DNA from: Liolophura sinensis
Lineage: Eukaryota > Mollusca > Polyplacophora > Chitonida > Chitonidae
Assembly: GCF_032854445.1 (NCBI RefSeq)
Contig: NW_027017957.1
Coordinates: 374,001-438,000, forward strand
DNA: 64,000 bases
Direction of reading: 5' to 3'
Below, piece by piece: positions 21,590 to 31,586 of this stretch. How positions within the stretch are numbered: the first letter of the stretch is position 1; every line of letters begins with the position of its first letter. The notes under the pieces are model-generated. The model was given only the letters and a program-made list of their open reading frames with translations, was not told the DNA's origin and did no database searches. The position numbers and the translations under genes were made by a program.

Positions 21590-22060
21590 CATATGAATAC
21601 GACTATATGTAGGAACTATAAAGGAGTAATTCTAACCAGGATCCATCTTTCTCATTCATTAAACGGTATATTGATGATCTGCTAGCTTTAAAGAATCGAT
21701 TTATAGCAAAGGTAAAAGATACAGACTCTCCAGACGGTACATCTTCTCTCGACCTACGACAAGACGGATACCTTCAAGTTTGACAATGTGAATTACTCTT
21801 ACCAGGAAAATACCAACGGGTCTTTTACATGGTTTATAACGATTTCAATCAACGCCAAGGTTATTCCATAAAATGCCTTCAATCTAAGTTTCTTAAGTTT
21901 TACAATGAGTATAATTCCCGCTCTGTTTCAAGATTACGTCTAATTCCGCTTAACCGGGGACTCAGCGCTGTATATTCATCGTGTTGAATTAGATCGCCAC
22001 GATGGATATATGAACAGTTGCAATCAAAGTGCAACTGAGACACTTGCTATAAACAACTTC
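21590..22060 (+). mobile_element. retroelement fragment, YIDD box
   Basis: KRYIDDLLALKN (21662-21697) is a clear reverse transcriptase catalytic box, followed by SPDGTSSLDL as in the 14060 fragment. The frame is broken soon after. Confidence 0.6.
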
Positions 22061-22810
22061 TGTTATGTTATAGCATTCAAACTGATTTCACTCAGTCGCC
22101 TAGCACATATTTATTCAACTGCCAGATTCCGCTAACACAGGGGGAGAATCAAGAATCAAAATTTCACTGTTTGACCTTGGTTGGGGCCTGCGCTTGAAGA
22201 ATTCACTTTTTTCTTCTTTTTTTTGTTCAATGACCAACACAAATAGTTTAAGATTACATGCCCACTTCGCGGTTCCGAATGTTGGTTGTATTAAGATGGC
22301 TATTGTATAAGCATTTACCTGAACAGTTAGAATAAAACACTAACTGAAGTAAATTGACAACATTTGCCAGGTATCACACTGTCATTGCTGTTCTGTTTTT
22401 TCTCCGGTACATCTGTTATGCTGTACGTCCTAATTATATTTTCTTCCTGCTTAAAGCAGGATTCTGCTAGTGGACTAAGCATCCCCGAGGCCTCGTCCCT
22501 TTGCACTGTTTTAATGTTATTTTATGTTAAATGTGATGACAATACAACATTTTCAGTAATTTTAGACCAGTGACGTTAAATAAAATACAATTAACATTAC
22601 TTCATATTTTTTGTGATAGGGGGCGTGTAATTCGCTACTGTTTACGCATGTACACGAACAGTTAGAATAAAACCCTAACTTAGGTAAGTTGACAAAAGCC
22701 GTTTTAATTATAATGTATATAATTTCAATTATAATGGAGAATAAGTTACGTACAATACCAGGAAATTTTGGGCGCCTGTGTTACAGCTTAGGGCTTCGAA
22801 AAGTAATGGC

Positions 22811-22811
<1 letters not shown>

Positions 22812-22868
<57 letters not shown>
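22812..22868. repeat. (TA)n microsatellite
   Basis: About 57 bp of uninterrupted TA repeats. Confidence 0.95.
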
Positions 22869-22872
<4 letters not shown>

Positions 22873-22874
22873 TA

Positions 22875-22965
22875 TCATTTATTTATTTATATTATTTCAT
22901 TGGCGATTTACGGTGTACTCAAGAATATTTCATTTATACGACGTTGGCCCTCATACTTTATGTGA
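22875..22965 (-). mobile_element. MetaSINE-like 3' fragment
   Basis: Only the 3' core remains (complement of ATTCTTGAGTACACCG with the TTTAT tail). Confidence 0.65.
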
Positions 22966-23429
22966 TGTCCTATTCGTTCAATCACTGTTATGTACGTAGT
23001 GAAAACAGATGACGCCATGTTTTTGATGTAAGGGTGATATAAACAAAATCTAGAGTTACATCGTCAATGAAATCTGTCCATTGTTTTCATCTTGTTGTGT
23101 GAAAACAAGTATCAAACATACTATTTTATACAAAACAAATTTTCGCAAAACACTAGGTAACGTCATATCCAGAACCCACTCCCTATATTGACAAGGCTTA
23201 CTTCAGAGTAATTTACAGGCAAAAATCAATATAGGGATAAGCTACTATATTGCGAATCTAATTACATCGCTGTCAGTAGTACTTACTTTGTTATGTCAAC
23301 TTACTATATGGCCTTAAGTCGTCTAGTTAACTTATTTTGTCCTAACAATTAATGATTCGCAAGGTGGCAGGGAAAGGAGAGAAAATAACCCAAAGATACC
23401 TATATCGGCATAAAGCCGTGTTCACAGGG

Positions 23430-24110
23430 CGCGATTTGCCATACTGACTCGCAGAATTCGATAAACGCATTTGTATACCAGCCATCAACCAATAAGAACG
23501 TTCCTTGTCAATAATTACAAGGTTAATTCGCAAAACGACGCTTAACACAAACGACCAAAGAACTAAGAAAGTATAACACAAACTATCAAAGAACTAAGAT
23601 AGTATACACTCACACCAGCAAAGTTGTCAACAATAAAATATGTATCTCTGTTGTCGCTTGATTGCAACTGTTCATATATCCAAAGTCATCCATATCAATA
23701 CGATGAATACATAAACTCAGCAGTGGACAAAGCGGAACTGGACACTACCATGAGCAGAGCTCTGTCCACATCTACTTACACGAGTATTATACCGACTTCA
23801 GAACCTGGAGAGAAAGCGTCCGATGGAACAACCTTGACACACCATCTTTCTCAGCATCAACCTGTGACGTTAATTGAGATCGTCGAACAACACGCAGGAT
23901 CTAACAAATGGTTCCAGGCAAGGTATGTACACGCCATATATAGGCCCCTTCGGTACAATATTGTCTAAGTAAGGACAACCTAAAGCCAAAAACTGAAGTT
24001 ATCTCTCCTGCCGCACAGTCCGCGAGAGAGGAAACCTTTAGGTTTGTGCAGAACCTGTGGTTTCCTTCAAATCCAGTAAATATGTTCCACAGCATTTGCT
24101 ATACATCGAT
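23430..24110 (-). mobile_element. retroelement RT fragment
   Basis: On the minus strand a broken frame contains PKGPIYGVYIP, matching PKGPAYGVYIS of 14617-15135, and the upstream parts also align with 14240-14520. Frames are interrupted. Confidence 0.5.
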
Positions 24111-24338
24111 TGTTTAAAGCCAGCAGATTAAGAAAAAAAAACGTTTAGTGACTGAGAAGGATCGGACACGGTGAGGACCACTCCCAAGTAATTTCTGCAC
24201 ATAGTGGTCTTCATACGAGAACAAGTGTAGGTCAGCCAAAAGGGGGCACAATTTGTTGTCCAAACCACAGGCGTTCCGCTCGTTGATTGAGGACGAATGG
24301 GGTTGTGCTTTGATTATAAGGATATTTAACTTTAGGAA

Positions 24339-24497
24339 CTATTGACCGTACTCTTCATCAGCGCCATATACGACTGACGGTCCCCACTCCTCAAAGGCAA
24401 TGCTGGCGTAGATCGTCATGTTCTCAGAAGGGTGTGTGATGGGTTTGTTGCCCACGAGTTTCGCATCCGCGTCCACCAGTACGCGAGGACCTTTCAT
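24339..24497 (-). CDS. terminal exon with ITSM-like tyrosine motif
   Basis: A consensus acceptor (pyrimidine tract then CAG) precedes 24497 and the frame runs 52 codons to a TAG at 24339-24341. It reads smoothly, with SENMTIYASIAFEEWG and VVYGADEEYG. TIYASI fits the immunoreceptor switch motif TxYxx(V/I), so a receptor cytoplasmic tail is plausible. The exon is phase 0 at its start, while the exon at 25659-25764 ends in phase 2, so at least one more exon must lie between them if they belong together. No upstream ectodomain exon is visible on this side of element 2. Confidence 0.55.
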   Translation of the reverse strand: MKGPRVLVDADAKLVGNKPITHPSENMTIYASIAFEEWGPSVVYGADEEYGQ

Positions 24498-25194
24498 CTG
24501 GAAGAGTTGATATTTAACAGATAATAACGATTAAAATATCGGCAGATCAATCTTGTACAACAAACCCTTAACCAATTAGTGAACCTGTTCAAACTGTACT
24601 GTCTTGAAACTGTGCGTTCTATCATGGAAGGTTATTTCATCTTTTCTATTACCGAAGACATATTTGAGCATAGTGAACCTATTTTAACGTTTGTATCGTA
24701 GTACCTGAAAGCTGTATCGTAATGTCATACTAGGTTTTATCCCGTTTACTCCACAGTTGCTCCGATTCGTCACACTTAGCAATTTCTCAGAAAATGAGTA
24801 CGCTATTAGCACCGGCGTTTCTTGGGAATGTAACCCTCTGTGTTTTGGGGTATCAAGTCCTTTTTCGCTGCCATCAGGAGCAGGTTTGAGTTTTAAGGAT
24901 GAATTTAAAATTCTTGGCAAGAGGACACAAGACAAGTAGTGATCAGGCTGTGAGTGACGTCCCCTTGGCGTTTCTAGGCACAGCTTCCAGCTGCTAACGT
25001 AAAAAGATCCAGATTTCGACGGTCAACCTTTGTCAAGGTTTTCATGGTTGCTTTCTCACAGGAAGGGCCAGGTATTCACCTAATCTTATCGGCCATGAAA
25101 TGTTTTATGAATTATAGCACTAAAAGTTAACATGGTGACTTGTGAAAATTTAATATGTTCCTGAGTAATATAACGATGATGATTCATTAGGTGT

Positions 25195-25470
25195 GTGTAC
25201 ATATACTGTATCTTCTTGTGGCAGGGCGAGTCCATGCCGCCAAAGTACAGCCGTCACTGCCGCCGCTGAACCATCATGCGCAGGATGATATGACACCCCA
25301 CTGAGTCAACCCACCGTGTCACAACCTGGCCAACCAATCATGTTTCCTTGCTCTAGCCTCTAAATGTTAAGCGCCAAGCAAGACAGCAGCAAGTGCCATT
25401 TTTAAAGCTTTTGGTATGACCCGACTTGGGTTTGATCCTCGGGCCTCCCGGCTTCAAGGCGGACTCTTAG
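25195..25470 (+). repeat. bivalve-type interspersed repeat
   Basis: The block with GCGCCAAGCAAG and GGTATGACCCGACTTGGGTTTGATC resembles a common bivalve repeat; a related copy is at 53220-53565. Confidence 0.55.
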
Positions 25471-25658
25471 GTAATGATATACATGTACATGCTATAGTGT
25501 TATACCACCTCACTTCTTGGCATCTCTAATAAATGTGCCCTTGTGCCCCTGTCACGTGCATATCTTGCAGATAGCCGTAGGGTACTTTTGTCATGCATAA
25601 TCAGATGTTTATCTGCGTGTGTCTGAATTACAAACGAGAGAAAACAGCAAACGTGTAC

Positions 25659-25764
25659 CTGGTCAGGTCTGCGGTTCCCAAGCGGTCATCGTATCCGGAG
25701 TTATAATACATCATTTCATCCCCAGCAGAAGCCGCATTAGCTAAGGTGTCCACAGAAATTTGGC
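25659..25764 (-). CDS. probable internal exon, receptor-tail-like
   Basis: A 106-bp segment has an acceptor (TTTACACAG) and a donor (AG/GTACAC) on the minus strand. Only one frame is open, phase 1 at the start: QISVDTLANAASAGDEMMYY then NSGYDDRLGTAD. It contains several tyrosines. Phase 1 would fit after exon 41347-41409 of the receptor gene, so it might be an alternative tail reached by skipping the terminal exon; it could equally be a separate gene. Confidence 0.5.
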
Positions 25765-26130
25765 CTGTGTAAAGACAAAGAGACACATGAACGTGTAAAC
25801 TAGCTGCATGAAACTGTTTATCTCAGAATGTTTTTTATCTGCATTATTGTAAATAGAATATCAATTTACTATTCAAGGAAATGGCATGGATAGCTGTGGA
25901 TTTTCCAAATGTTTGCTTTCACTGAAATCTCAATTTAACGTCATTCTAAGGTTACATTACTTGCTTATCCATCAGACAACTTCTGTCTCAAACCTTGTTT
26001 TATGTGAGGTACATGTATAACACCATACAAACAGGAAAATAAGCCACACAGCTTGTGGGACTTGGCGGCAATAAGCGAACAACGATACTCGTGTGGCGAA
26101 TGCATAGTCCGACATTCGTTGCACACAATT

Positions 26131-26293
26131 AGTAGTAGGGAGAGGGAGGGTTCTGGCGCATGCCCCCCTTGGTAAATAGAGGCCCCCAGCCCCTATTCCC
26201 GGCGAGGTCCAGAAGTTCTAGTAGACACACTATAGGTTCTGGTTCACGCCCCCCTTGGGGCCCTCCCCATAACAAATAGAGGCCCCACCCCCC
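26131..26293 (+). repeat. left terminal inverted repeat of element 2
   Basis: It pairs with 38432-38595. It shares the modules GGTTCTGG and GGGGCCCTCC..AACAAATAGAGGCCCC with element 1 but differs in the outer part. A run of 16 C follows at 26312-26327. Confidence 0.85.
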
Positions 26294-26434
26294 TTTCCCT
26301 GCTTCCCCATACCCCCCCCCCCCCCCCACTCTTAGGCGCCTCCCCAGCCAAGGCATACACGCTTATTTACAAGTATCGCCTACACACACACATTGATAAG
26401 GCGACCTAGTTGGCATTTAATACATAAGGATTAT

Positions 26435-26915
26435 AGTCTATATATATATAGGCTGGCTGTATTGCACAACAGGGTGATTCAGCTGATTTTCTCCCCACTA
26501 TAGGGCTTAAACCACGGATTTTCATATAAAATAAACGTGACAGCCTTTTTCAGCGTGTCTTGTTTAATAAGATCCAGTATTTTTCGGAGGATTGGAAATA
26601 TTTTGTTTATGCGAAATAGTCTTTCCAATTTAGCCTATGTTTCGTGGGTCGTGGGATATAGCTCAGTCGGCTGACAGAGGTGGGAAAGGCGCTGTGTGTA
26701 AGGGGTGTATTCATATACTACATGTATAAGGGGATGTTTGCTAGCTCAGATCCGGATTTGGTCTCCTGTATATGTAGTATATGAATACATTACCTGCATA
26801 TGGCGCCGGGCTCTACGCACTTCTAAGGAATCTCTGCAACTTTCGACAGTTTCGGGGGCAGAGAGACCTTACCAAGGGGTGGTGTAGATGGCCCAAAGGT
26901 AGTGGGATGTGTCAG
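26435..26915. other. segment present only in element 2
   Basis: Nothing matches it in element 1, where the flanks are joined. It holds an A-box-like TATAGCTCAGTCGGCTGACAG (26655) without a B box, and the AT-rich palindrome at 26705-26793. Confidence 0.45.
26705..26793. repeat. AT-rich hairpin, ~20-bp arms
   Basis: GTATTCATATACTACATGTA near 26706 pairs with TATATGTAGTATATGAATAC ending about 26790; the loop is about 45 nt. Confidence 0.7.
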
Positions 26916-26918
26916 CCA

Positions 26919-26990
26919 TAATTAACCCCCCTAACGGTGGGTCGCTAGCGCAAAAAATCCGGAGCCCGCCGTTAGGGTGGTGATTAATTG
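26919..26990. repeat. long hairpin with ~25-bp arms
   Basis: ATTAACCCCCCTAACGGTGGG (26920) pairs with CCCGCCGTTAGGGTGGTGATTAAT (26965-26988). It is conserved with 12754-12827 in both arms, while the loop varies. Confidence 0.75.
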
Positions 26991-27060
26991 GTAACAGGCT
27001 GAGCTATAAAACCAGGCCTTTCGCTTTTTTGGACCATGGGTTCGAACCCCACACTGGGCA
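26964..27060 (+). ncRNA. tRNA-like, Pol III-type unit
   Basis: It has a D-loop-like GTGATTAATTGGTAAC, a perfect B box GGTTCGAACCC (27039-27049), and GCCCG at the 5' end that can pair with TGGGC at the 3' end before the discriminator A. A T7 run follows at 27066-27072. D and anticodon arms fold poorly. A Pol III transcript is inferred, not shown. Confidence 0.5.
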
Positions 27061-27074
27061 GAATATTTTTTTAC

Positions 27075-28090
27075 CCCCGGGCACCAGGCTAGCCAGACAC
27101 CCGTCCACCCGTCCAACTGGACGGGCAATCCAGCCAAAGGGGGTATTTTTGACGGGCAAAAATTTGAACCAACATTTTTACGGCGAATCCCAGCCCACAG
27201 ACCAGTACACTGTTTCAAAGTGTATTAATATATGTATGTATACTAGATTGTGAATATTTTTCTACCAAGTAAGTTTACAAAGTGTATTCATATATGTATT
27301 CAGATGACAGAAATGATGTTTTACATGCACTACTGTGTTCAGAGTTAATTTCTCGACATAGATAGTACATGTATTTGAATTGTTTCTTGTTTTTTGTATT
27401 TTAAAAAAAATTTCTATTTCTACCTATTTCTACCTATTGTGACTTAGGTGCTCAAAACGTATTGTGCCACTACTCTTTAGTGAGTGACAGTCACAGACTC
27501 AGTGGTGATACTTTTGCCTGTTCTCAGTCTCAGAGCTATGTATACTGTATTCTGATTTGGCTCCATTGCATGTGAAGTAGTGTAACTGTGAGTGACATGC
27601 ACCTGCTGTGCCAAATTACCATGCATTTTGATTGTTTTCCTTCTTTGTGTATTTTATTGTTTATTTACTTCTACCTCTTGATTCACAGCATTCACACTTG
27701 AACTGCTGCGCCAAATTGCCAATGTTTTCCTTACATCTGTATTGAATTGTGTATTTTACGGTTTCTACCTCCTATTTCACACTTGGTTGTCCAAAGCATA
27801 ACAGATTGTAACCACACATAGTTTAATATAAAATTTATGTACTCTTTTAGTGATTCGCACTCAGTGTCAGTCATTGGTGGGAAATGTGTGATATATTTGG
27901 TGCCCCCCAAAACAGTCAATTTCTGGGGTCCAATAGTAATACATTATTTCCAGTGATATAATGGCAAATAAAAGGTCTTGTTTTTCAGTGATACAGTGGC
28001 GATAAAATGTCTCCGGCGGCAGACCCCCTGCTTATTTACCCCCAAACCCCCTGGACGCCTTATTGTCAGATCCTGGCTAATGCCCTGCCC
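27075..28090. other. ~1-kb AT-rich segment, element 2 only
   Basis: The flanks (ACCCCCGGGCACC and GCTCTCGAGACATAG) are adjacent or nearly so in element 1. I see no open frame or repeat ends that would identify it. Confidence 0.4.
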
Positions 28091-28144
28091 CAAAGGCTCT
28101 CGAGACATAGCATTGGGGGTTGCCCTGGGCACCTCCCCAGAACA

Positions 28145-29224
28145 TCATTCGGAAAGAGCGTTTTTCAGCTCTTGCCGAGCTAGTTTTCGGCCGCGATCTA
28201 TAAGCTGTTTTTTCGTGCTTTCATCGATCTGTACGGCGTTGAATGTCTTACGAGACTTAGCGCGTATCTCCTGCTTCAGATCAGAGTAGTTATTGAGCTC
28301 CTGAACGACTTGCCTGTACTCCACGTCCGAAATAACACCAGCAGATAAGGCCGTAGATACCTGGGCACGGATGCTGTTAAGTTTAGCCTCAGCCAACAGC
28401 CGTATATCGTTATGTTTCTTGGCCTTTGCGTGAAGTCGGCGGCTAACGAATTTTCCGGCCGCATTTAAGACACCGCAAGCTAGGGCCGCAGCTTCCATGG
28501 CGAAGACAGCAGGGGCTGCAATTATTGTTGTGAGTAGTCCCACACCTGCAACCCCTAGTCCCAAACCGGCCGTGAGCATGGCCGAATCAAGGGCCTCGGC
28601 GGCTAAGACACCGCGCCGGTACTTTTTGTACAGGGCCCGGCGGAGATCTCGCTCAGATTCAAGCTGCCTCCGTATTTCGCTGATATACTGCAGGCGATGG
28701 GCGTGCGCGCCAAGTATGATGTTAAAGATAAGTATAGATCTAGGGTTTATTTCTAGCATGGACAAAGATATACTTGTTCGCCCTATAAGAAGTTCGGAAT
28801 CTACACCTTCGCCCGCAGATAGTGCTAAGCCACCTCTTACACCCTTAGCTAGATAACACTTGCTGACTGGTACCCACGACATGAAAGAGGTTCCTGAGTT
28901 GAAAACTTTTTTCACCTTGGTTATATCGGCCTGGACCGTCATCAGGGTTAACCTCACATCTATAAACCAATCGGGGTCGCCAGCTCTGGCAAGAGCAAAG
29001 CGGTCTTCAAAGCGAATTAATGAGAGTTTTCGTTCTTCAATCACCTCAGAAGGCGACCTGCGCTCTTGCTCTACAGAGGATGAGACATCTTGAAGGGAAG
29101 TAAACGTGGCAGGTTCTGCTTGCCCCCCGGTAATCTTTTTGCGGCTGTACTTGCCACTTTGAAACTGGATTGCGTAGATTTTACCTTCCTGGCCTTGAAG
29201 TTCGAACTCCGACACATCTGCCAA
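28145..29224 (-). CDS. 359-codon chimera made by deletion between two genes
   Basis: This frame is open for 359 codons but appears to be two genes joined. Residues 1-~170 (MADVSEFELQGQEGKIYAIQ, LIRFEDRFALARAGDPDW) match the remnant at 11214-11543. From HRLQYISEIRRQLESE onward it matches the two-TM protein at 11934-12596, including both hydrophobic helices and the C-terminal ELKNALSE. In element 1 about 390 bp separate the parts, including the Pro-rich head of the second gene. The join is near 28710, by CATACTTGGCGC. Whether the fused protein is made is unknown. The deletion happens to be in frame. Confidence 0.6.
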   Translation of the reverse strand: MADVSEFELQGQEGKIYAIQFQSGKYSRKKITGGQAEPATFTSLQDVSSSVEQERRSPSEVIEERKLSLIRFEDRFALARAGDPDWFIDVRLTLMTVQADITKVKKVFNSGTSFMSWVPVSKCYLAKGVRGGLALSAGEGVDSELLIGRTSISLSMLEINPRSILIFNIILGAHAHRLQYISEIRRQLESERDLRRALYKKYRRGVLAAEALDSAMLTAGLGLGVAGVGLLTTIIAAPAVFAMEAAALACGVLNAAGKFVSRRLHAKAKKHNDIRLLAEAKLNSIRAQVSTALSAGVISDVEYRQVVQELNNYSDLKQEIRAKSRKTFNAVQIDESTKKQLIDRGRKLARQELKNALSE

Positions 29225-29274
29225 GTCGCTTAAAGACAGCTACGCAGACCTGGGACCGACTGCGTCCACCATAC

Positions 29275-29933
29275 TCATTGTATTTCCAGGGTAGCACTGA
29301 GGTACTCTACATTAATATACTTGCCGTTTTTGTCTAAAAGTGCCACGGTCAAGTGCGTTATATAGTCGGCGCGCAAGGCTTTGTACTGTGGGTTGAAAAA
29401 TGAAACCGTCTTCCTGCAGTTTATCCCTTCACCAGTCACGGCGATGGCCTGAAGTAGTGTTAAACCGCTACCAAAATCTGAGGTTATTCTCACGTTTTCT
29501 GAGGTGCTCAGTTCATCTAAATGCACGAAGATTTCTTTGTGTGTGACCAAGTTAGGTAGATTTTCACCCTCCATAGTCCCCCCTATGGGCGCAATCCCGT
29601 CGGAGAACCCTAAGATGGGGGCAAGCTCTTGGAGTATCATAAAGACATTTCTAGGGAGGGTAAGGACTGAGCGGCCCGTGGCTTCATTCAATCCCAGAGA
29701 AATCCCATGCGGGCGGAATATGTCCTTGTCCAGCGTACAGACATTGTAGTAGCCCGTCGGCACTTCAACACGTTTGCCCTCAAGCAAGAAGCCCACTCCG
29801 GTGGGTATATTCACTCAGGCTGGGTAGAATGTTATCTCGCGAAGGGCGGTTTTAAGGCGGCGTCGAGGTTGTTAAGGGCATGAGGCAGCGTGTGCTGTGT
29901 CCCATTTAGAATGTCAGTCAATGTGATGAACAT
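29275..29933 (-). pseudogene. candidate minor capsid protein, 5' broken
   Basis: The gene starts at 29933 with MFITLTDILNGTQHTL, suffers a one-base loss after ~27 codons and then a TGG-to-TGA change at the Trp before VNI. From NIPTGVGFLLEGKRV onward 179 codons are open. The visible part alternates short hydrophobic stretches typical of beta-rich proteins (RSVLTLPRNVFMILQELAPI, DYITHLTVALLD) and is about the size of single jelly-roll penton proteins (full gene ~220 aa). The start overlaps the divergent gene at 29926. The capsid role is inference from size, predicted beta content and company. Confidence 0.5.
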
Positions 29934-31189
29934 TTTAGTCACGATGAACAGCGAGGCTTACAGGTTCAATAGAGAGGCCACTTACAAGGCCGGGGCATTT
30001 CATAGTATCCAAACCCACGCAGAGCAGCTCACGCGATTTGACATCTACATCGATGAAAAGAAGGCCTTTCCAGTCCAGTTCACAGATGTGTTGGTCAAGT
30101 ACCGGCTGCCAAAGATAACCAACAATGACATTGTTTGGGCCTGGAACACCAATGCTATGCAATTCTGGCAGAACCAAGTGAACTTCGCGGTCTGATGCGC
30201 AATCACGGGCTGTGGCGTCTCTGCAAAAGACTATCTTCTCGCCCCCGACCAACGAATAGGGGCCCTGTACACGTTCCATGTGTATTACCAAGTTAGGCGG
30301 GTCTTGGAAGAGATCCAGGCCCCCCTGCCGCAAGACAGAGCGTGGGCGACATTCGAAAACCCCTACGACAAGAGGGCCTATGAGAGGATTTGTAGGGAGT
30401 TCCGCGTAGATGTGCACACAGACTGGAGGCGCAGTGGGGTGAATATTACTATGTCACGAGAACGGCTACAGCCCCATTGGCGATGGGACCTTCGATCCGA
30501 GCAGGATGTCGTTCTCTAGAAAGCCTACAGCGCTCCGCGTCGACTACATCGAGCAGGACGCCGAGGAGTCTTGGACGGCGTTCATTGTCGACAAATCCCA
30601 AGGATTCACGCAGCCGGGCGTAGAGCGCCGAAACGATTCCATCCGGACATACGTGCGGGCTATTTTAGGCGTCCAAGCGCAAACAAGGGCGCGTATTCTA
30701 GGCACGGGCACAGCCTTCGACGCGCAAAAACAGTTTGCCGCGAACGTTAAAGACGCTATTTCCTCTCCGATCCACCTTCCGTCTGCTATCAAACGCTACC
30801 AGGACTTGCTACAGTACGCCGGGAGCGCTGTGGACTTTGTGTATGGCATAGGCCTATATATGGCTCCCGGCGACATGCTTCTGCAGATCGGCCATGTGGC
30901 GAACTACAACAACAAAATCGTCGTGGCCACAGAGGACCAGAAGCTAGGCGCCAATGACGGTGTCAACGCTAAAGTGCCGCCCACTTTGCACAAGCGCGCA
31001 CCTTCCCACGGGATCGTTGAGCCACAAGAAAGCGTCCTACCACCTACCGCGCGCGTTCAGCATGTTGCCGCCGCCGGAGGCAAACAAGAACCCCTATTTC
31101 CAAAGCAAAAGAATCACGATGCGGAGAAGACAGCCATCGTCGTCGCTGGGGTTGGTATCGGCTTACTGCTGCTGTGGACTATGCGTTAA
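29926..31189 (+). pseudogene. ~415-aa tail-anchored Polinton protein, stop and frameshift
   Basis: The reading frame starts at ATG 29926 or 29944, contains LTRFDIYIDEKKAFPVQF and KYRLPKITNNDIVWAW, and meets TGA at 30193-30195 where element 1 has TGG. It continues in frame through YTFHVYYQVRRVLEEIQAP, then a one-G insertion near 30486 moves it to the frame from 30506 that runs to 31189. The C-terminal 227 codons are open (FIVDKSQGFTQPGVERRNDS, YGIGLYMAPGDML) and end in a transmembrane helix TAIVVAGVGIGLLLLW. Its 3' end overlaps the convergent gene by 27 bp, exactly as in element 1. Function unknown. Confidence 0.65.
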
Positions 31190-31534
31190 ATACTTGCGAA
31201 CAGCCATGAGCATTAGGCCACCTACTGCGACGACTAGAGCCCAGACATTATCGGCCAGCCACCCAGCCGCTATCCCGAGAAGGTTCAGTAGCCAGGACAC
31301 GACACTGCCAATAATACCCGGAATCGCAGCGGCAGGCTTCCCAGCCAGCTTGCCAAGGGCGCGCGCCAGGGACTGGAGATGCTTTTTCAGGTATTCTTTA
31401 AGACCTCGCCCGTCGGATGGTGGTGTTGGCTGGATGCCCCCGCCGGAAACGCCAGTCAGCGCCAACTTTATGTCGATGTTGTTCTCCTCTTGGGCGTCGT
31501 CGAACGCCGGATTATCAAAGCCAAAGTCTGCCAT
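31163..31534 (-). CDS. internally deleted hydrophobic-tail protein, in frame
   Basis: This 123-residue frame starts MADFGFDNPAFDDAQE, jumps within a few codons to IKLALTGVSGGGIQPTPP, and ends with the hydrophobic domain (WLLNLLGIAAGWLADNVWAL). Relative to 8435-9765 about 970 bp are missing, yet the frame is kept. It could still make a small membrane-active peptide, but nothing shows that it does. Confidence 0.6.
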   Translation of the reverse strand: MADFGFDNPAFDDAQEENNIDIKLALTGVSGGGIQPTPPSDGRGLKEYLKKHLQSLARALGKLAGKPAAAIPGIIGSVVSWLLNLLGIAAGWLADNVWALVVAVGGLMLMAVRKYLTHSPQQQ

Positions 31535-31586
31535 AATCCTCGTATTGAACATTGCAAGGTATACCTTAAATACACACAATAGATGC

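Noticed and set aside
22689-23012. Open frames of Tyr-Ile repeats
   Set aside because: They are translations of the TA microsatellite; the same holds at 52602-52802.
26650-26690. Possible tRNA gene from an A-box-like TAGCTCAGTCGGCTGAC
   Set aside because: No B box at the expected distance and no cloverleaf.
28145-28800. SLATT-like or pore-forming effector function for the two-TM protein
   Set aside because: Two helices and a coiled region are too little to name a family.
28497-28856. 119-codon open frame on the plus strand
   Set aside because: Antisense of the two-TM protein; the composition mirrors the real gene.
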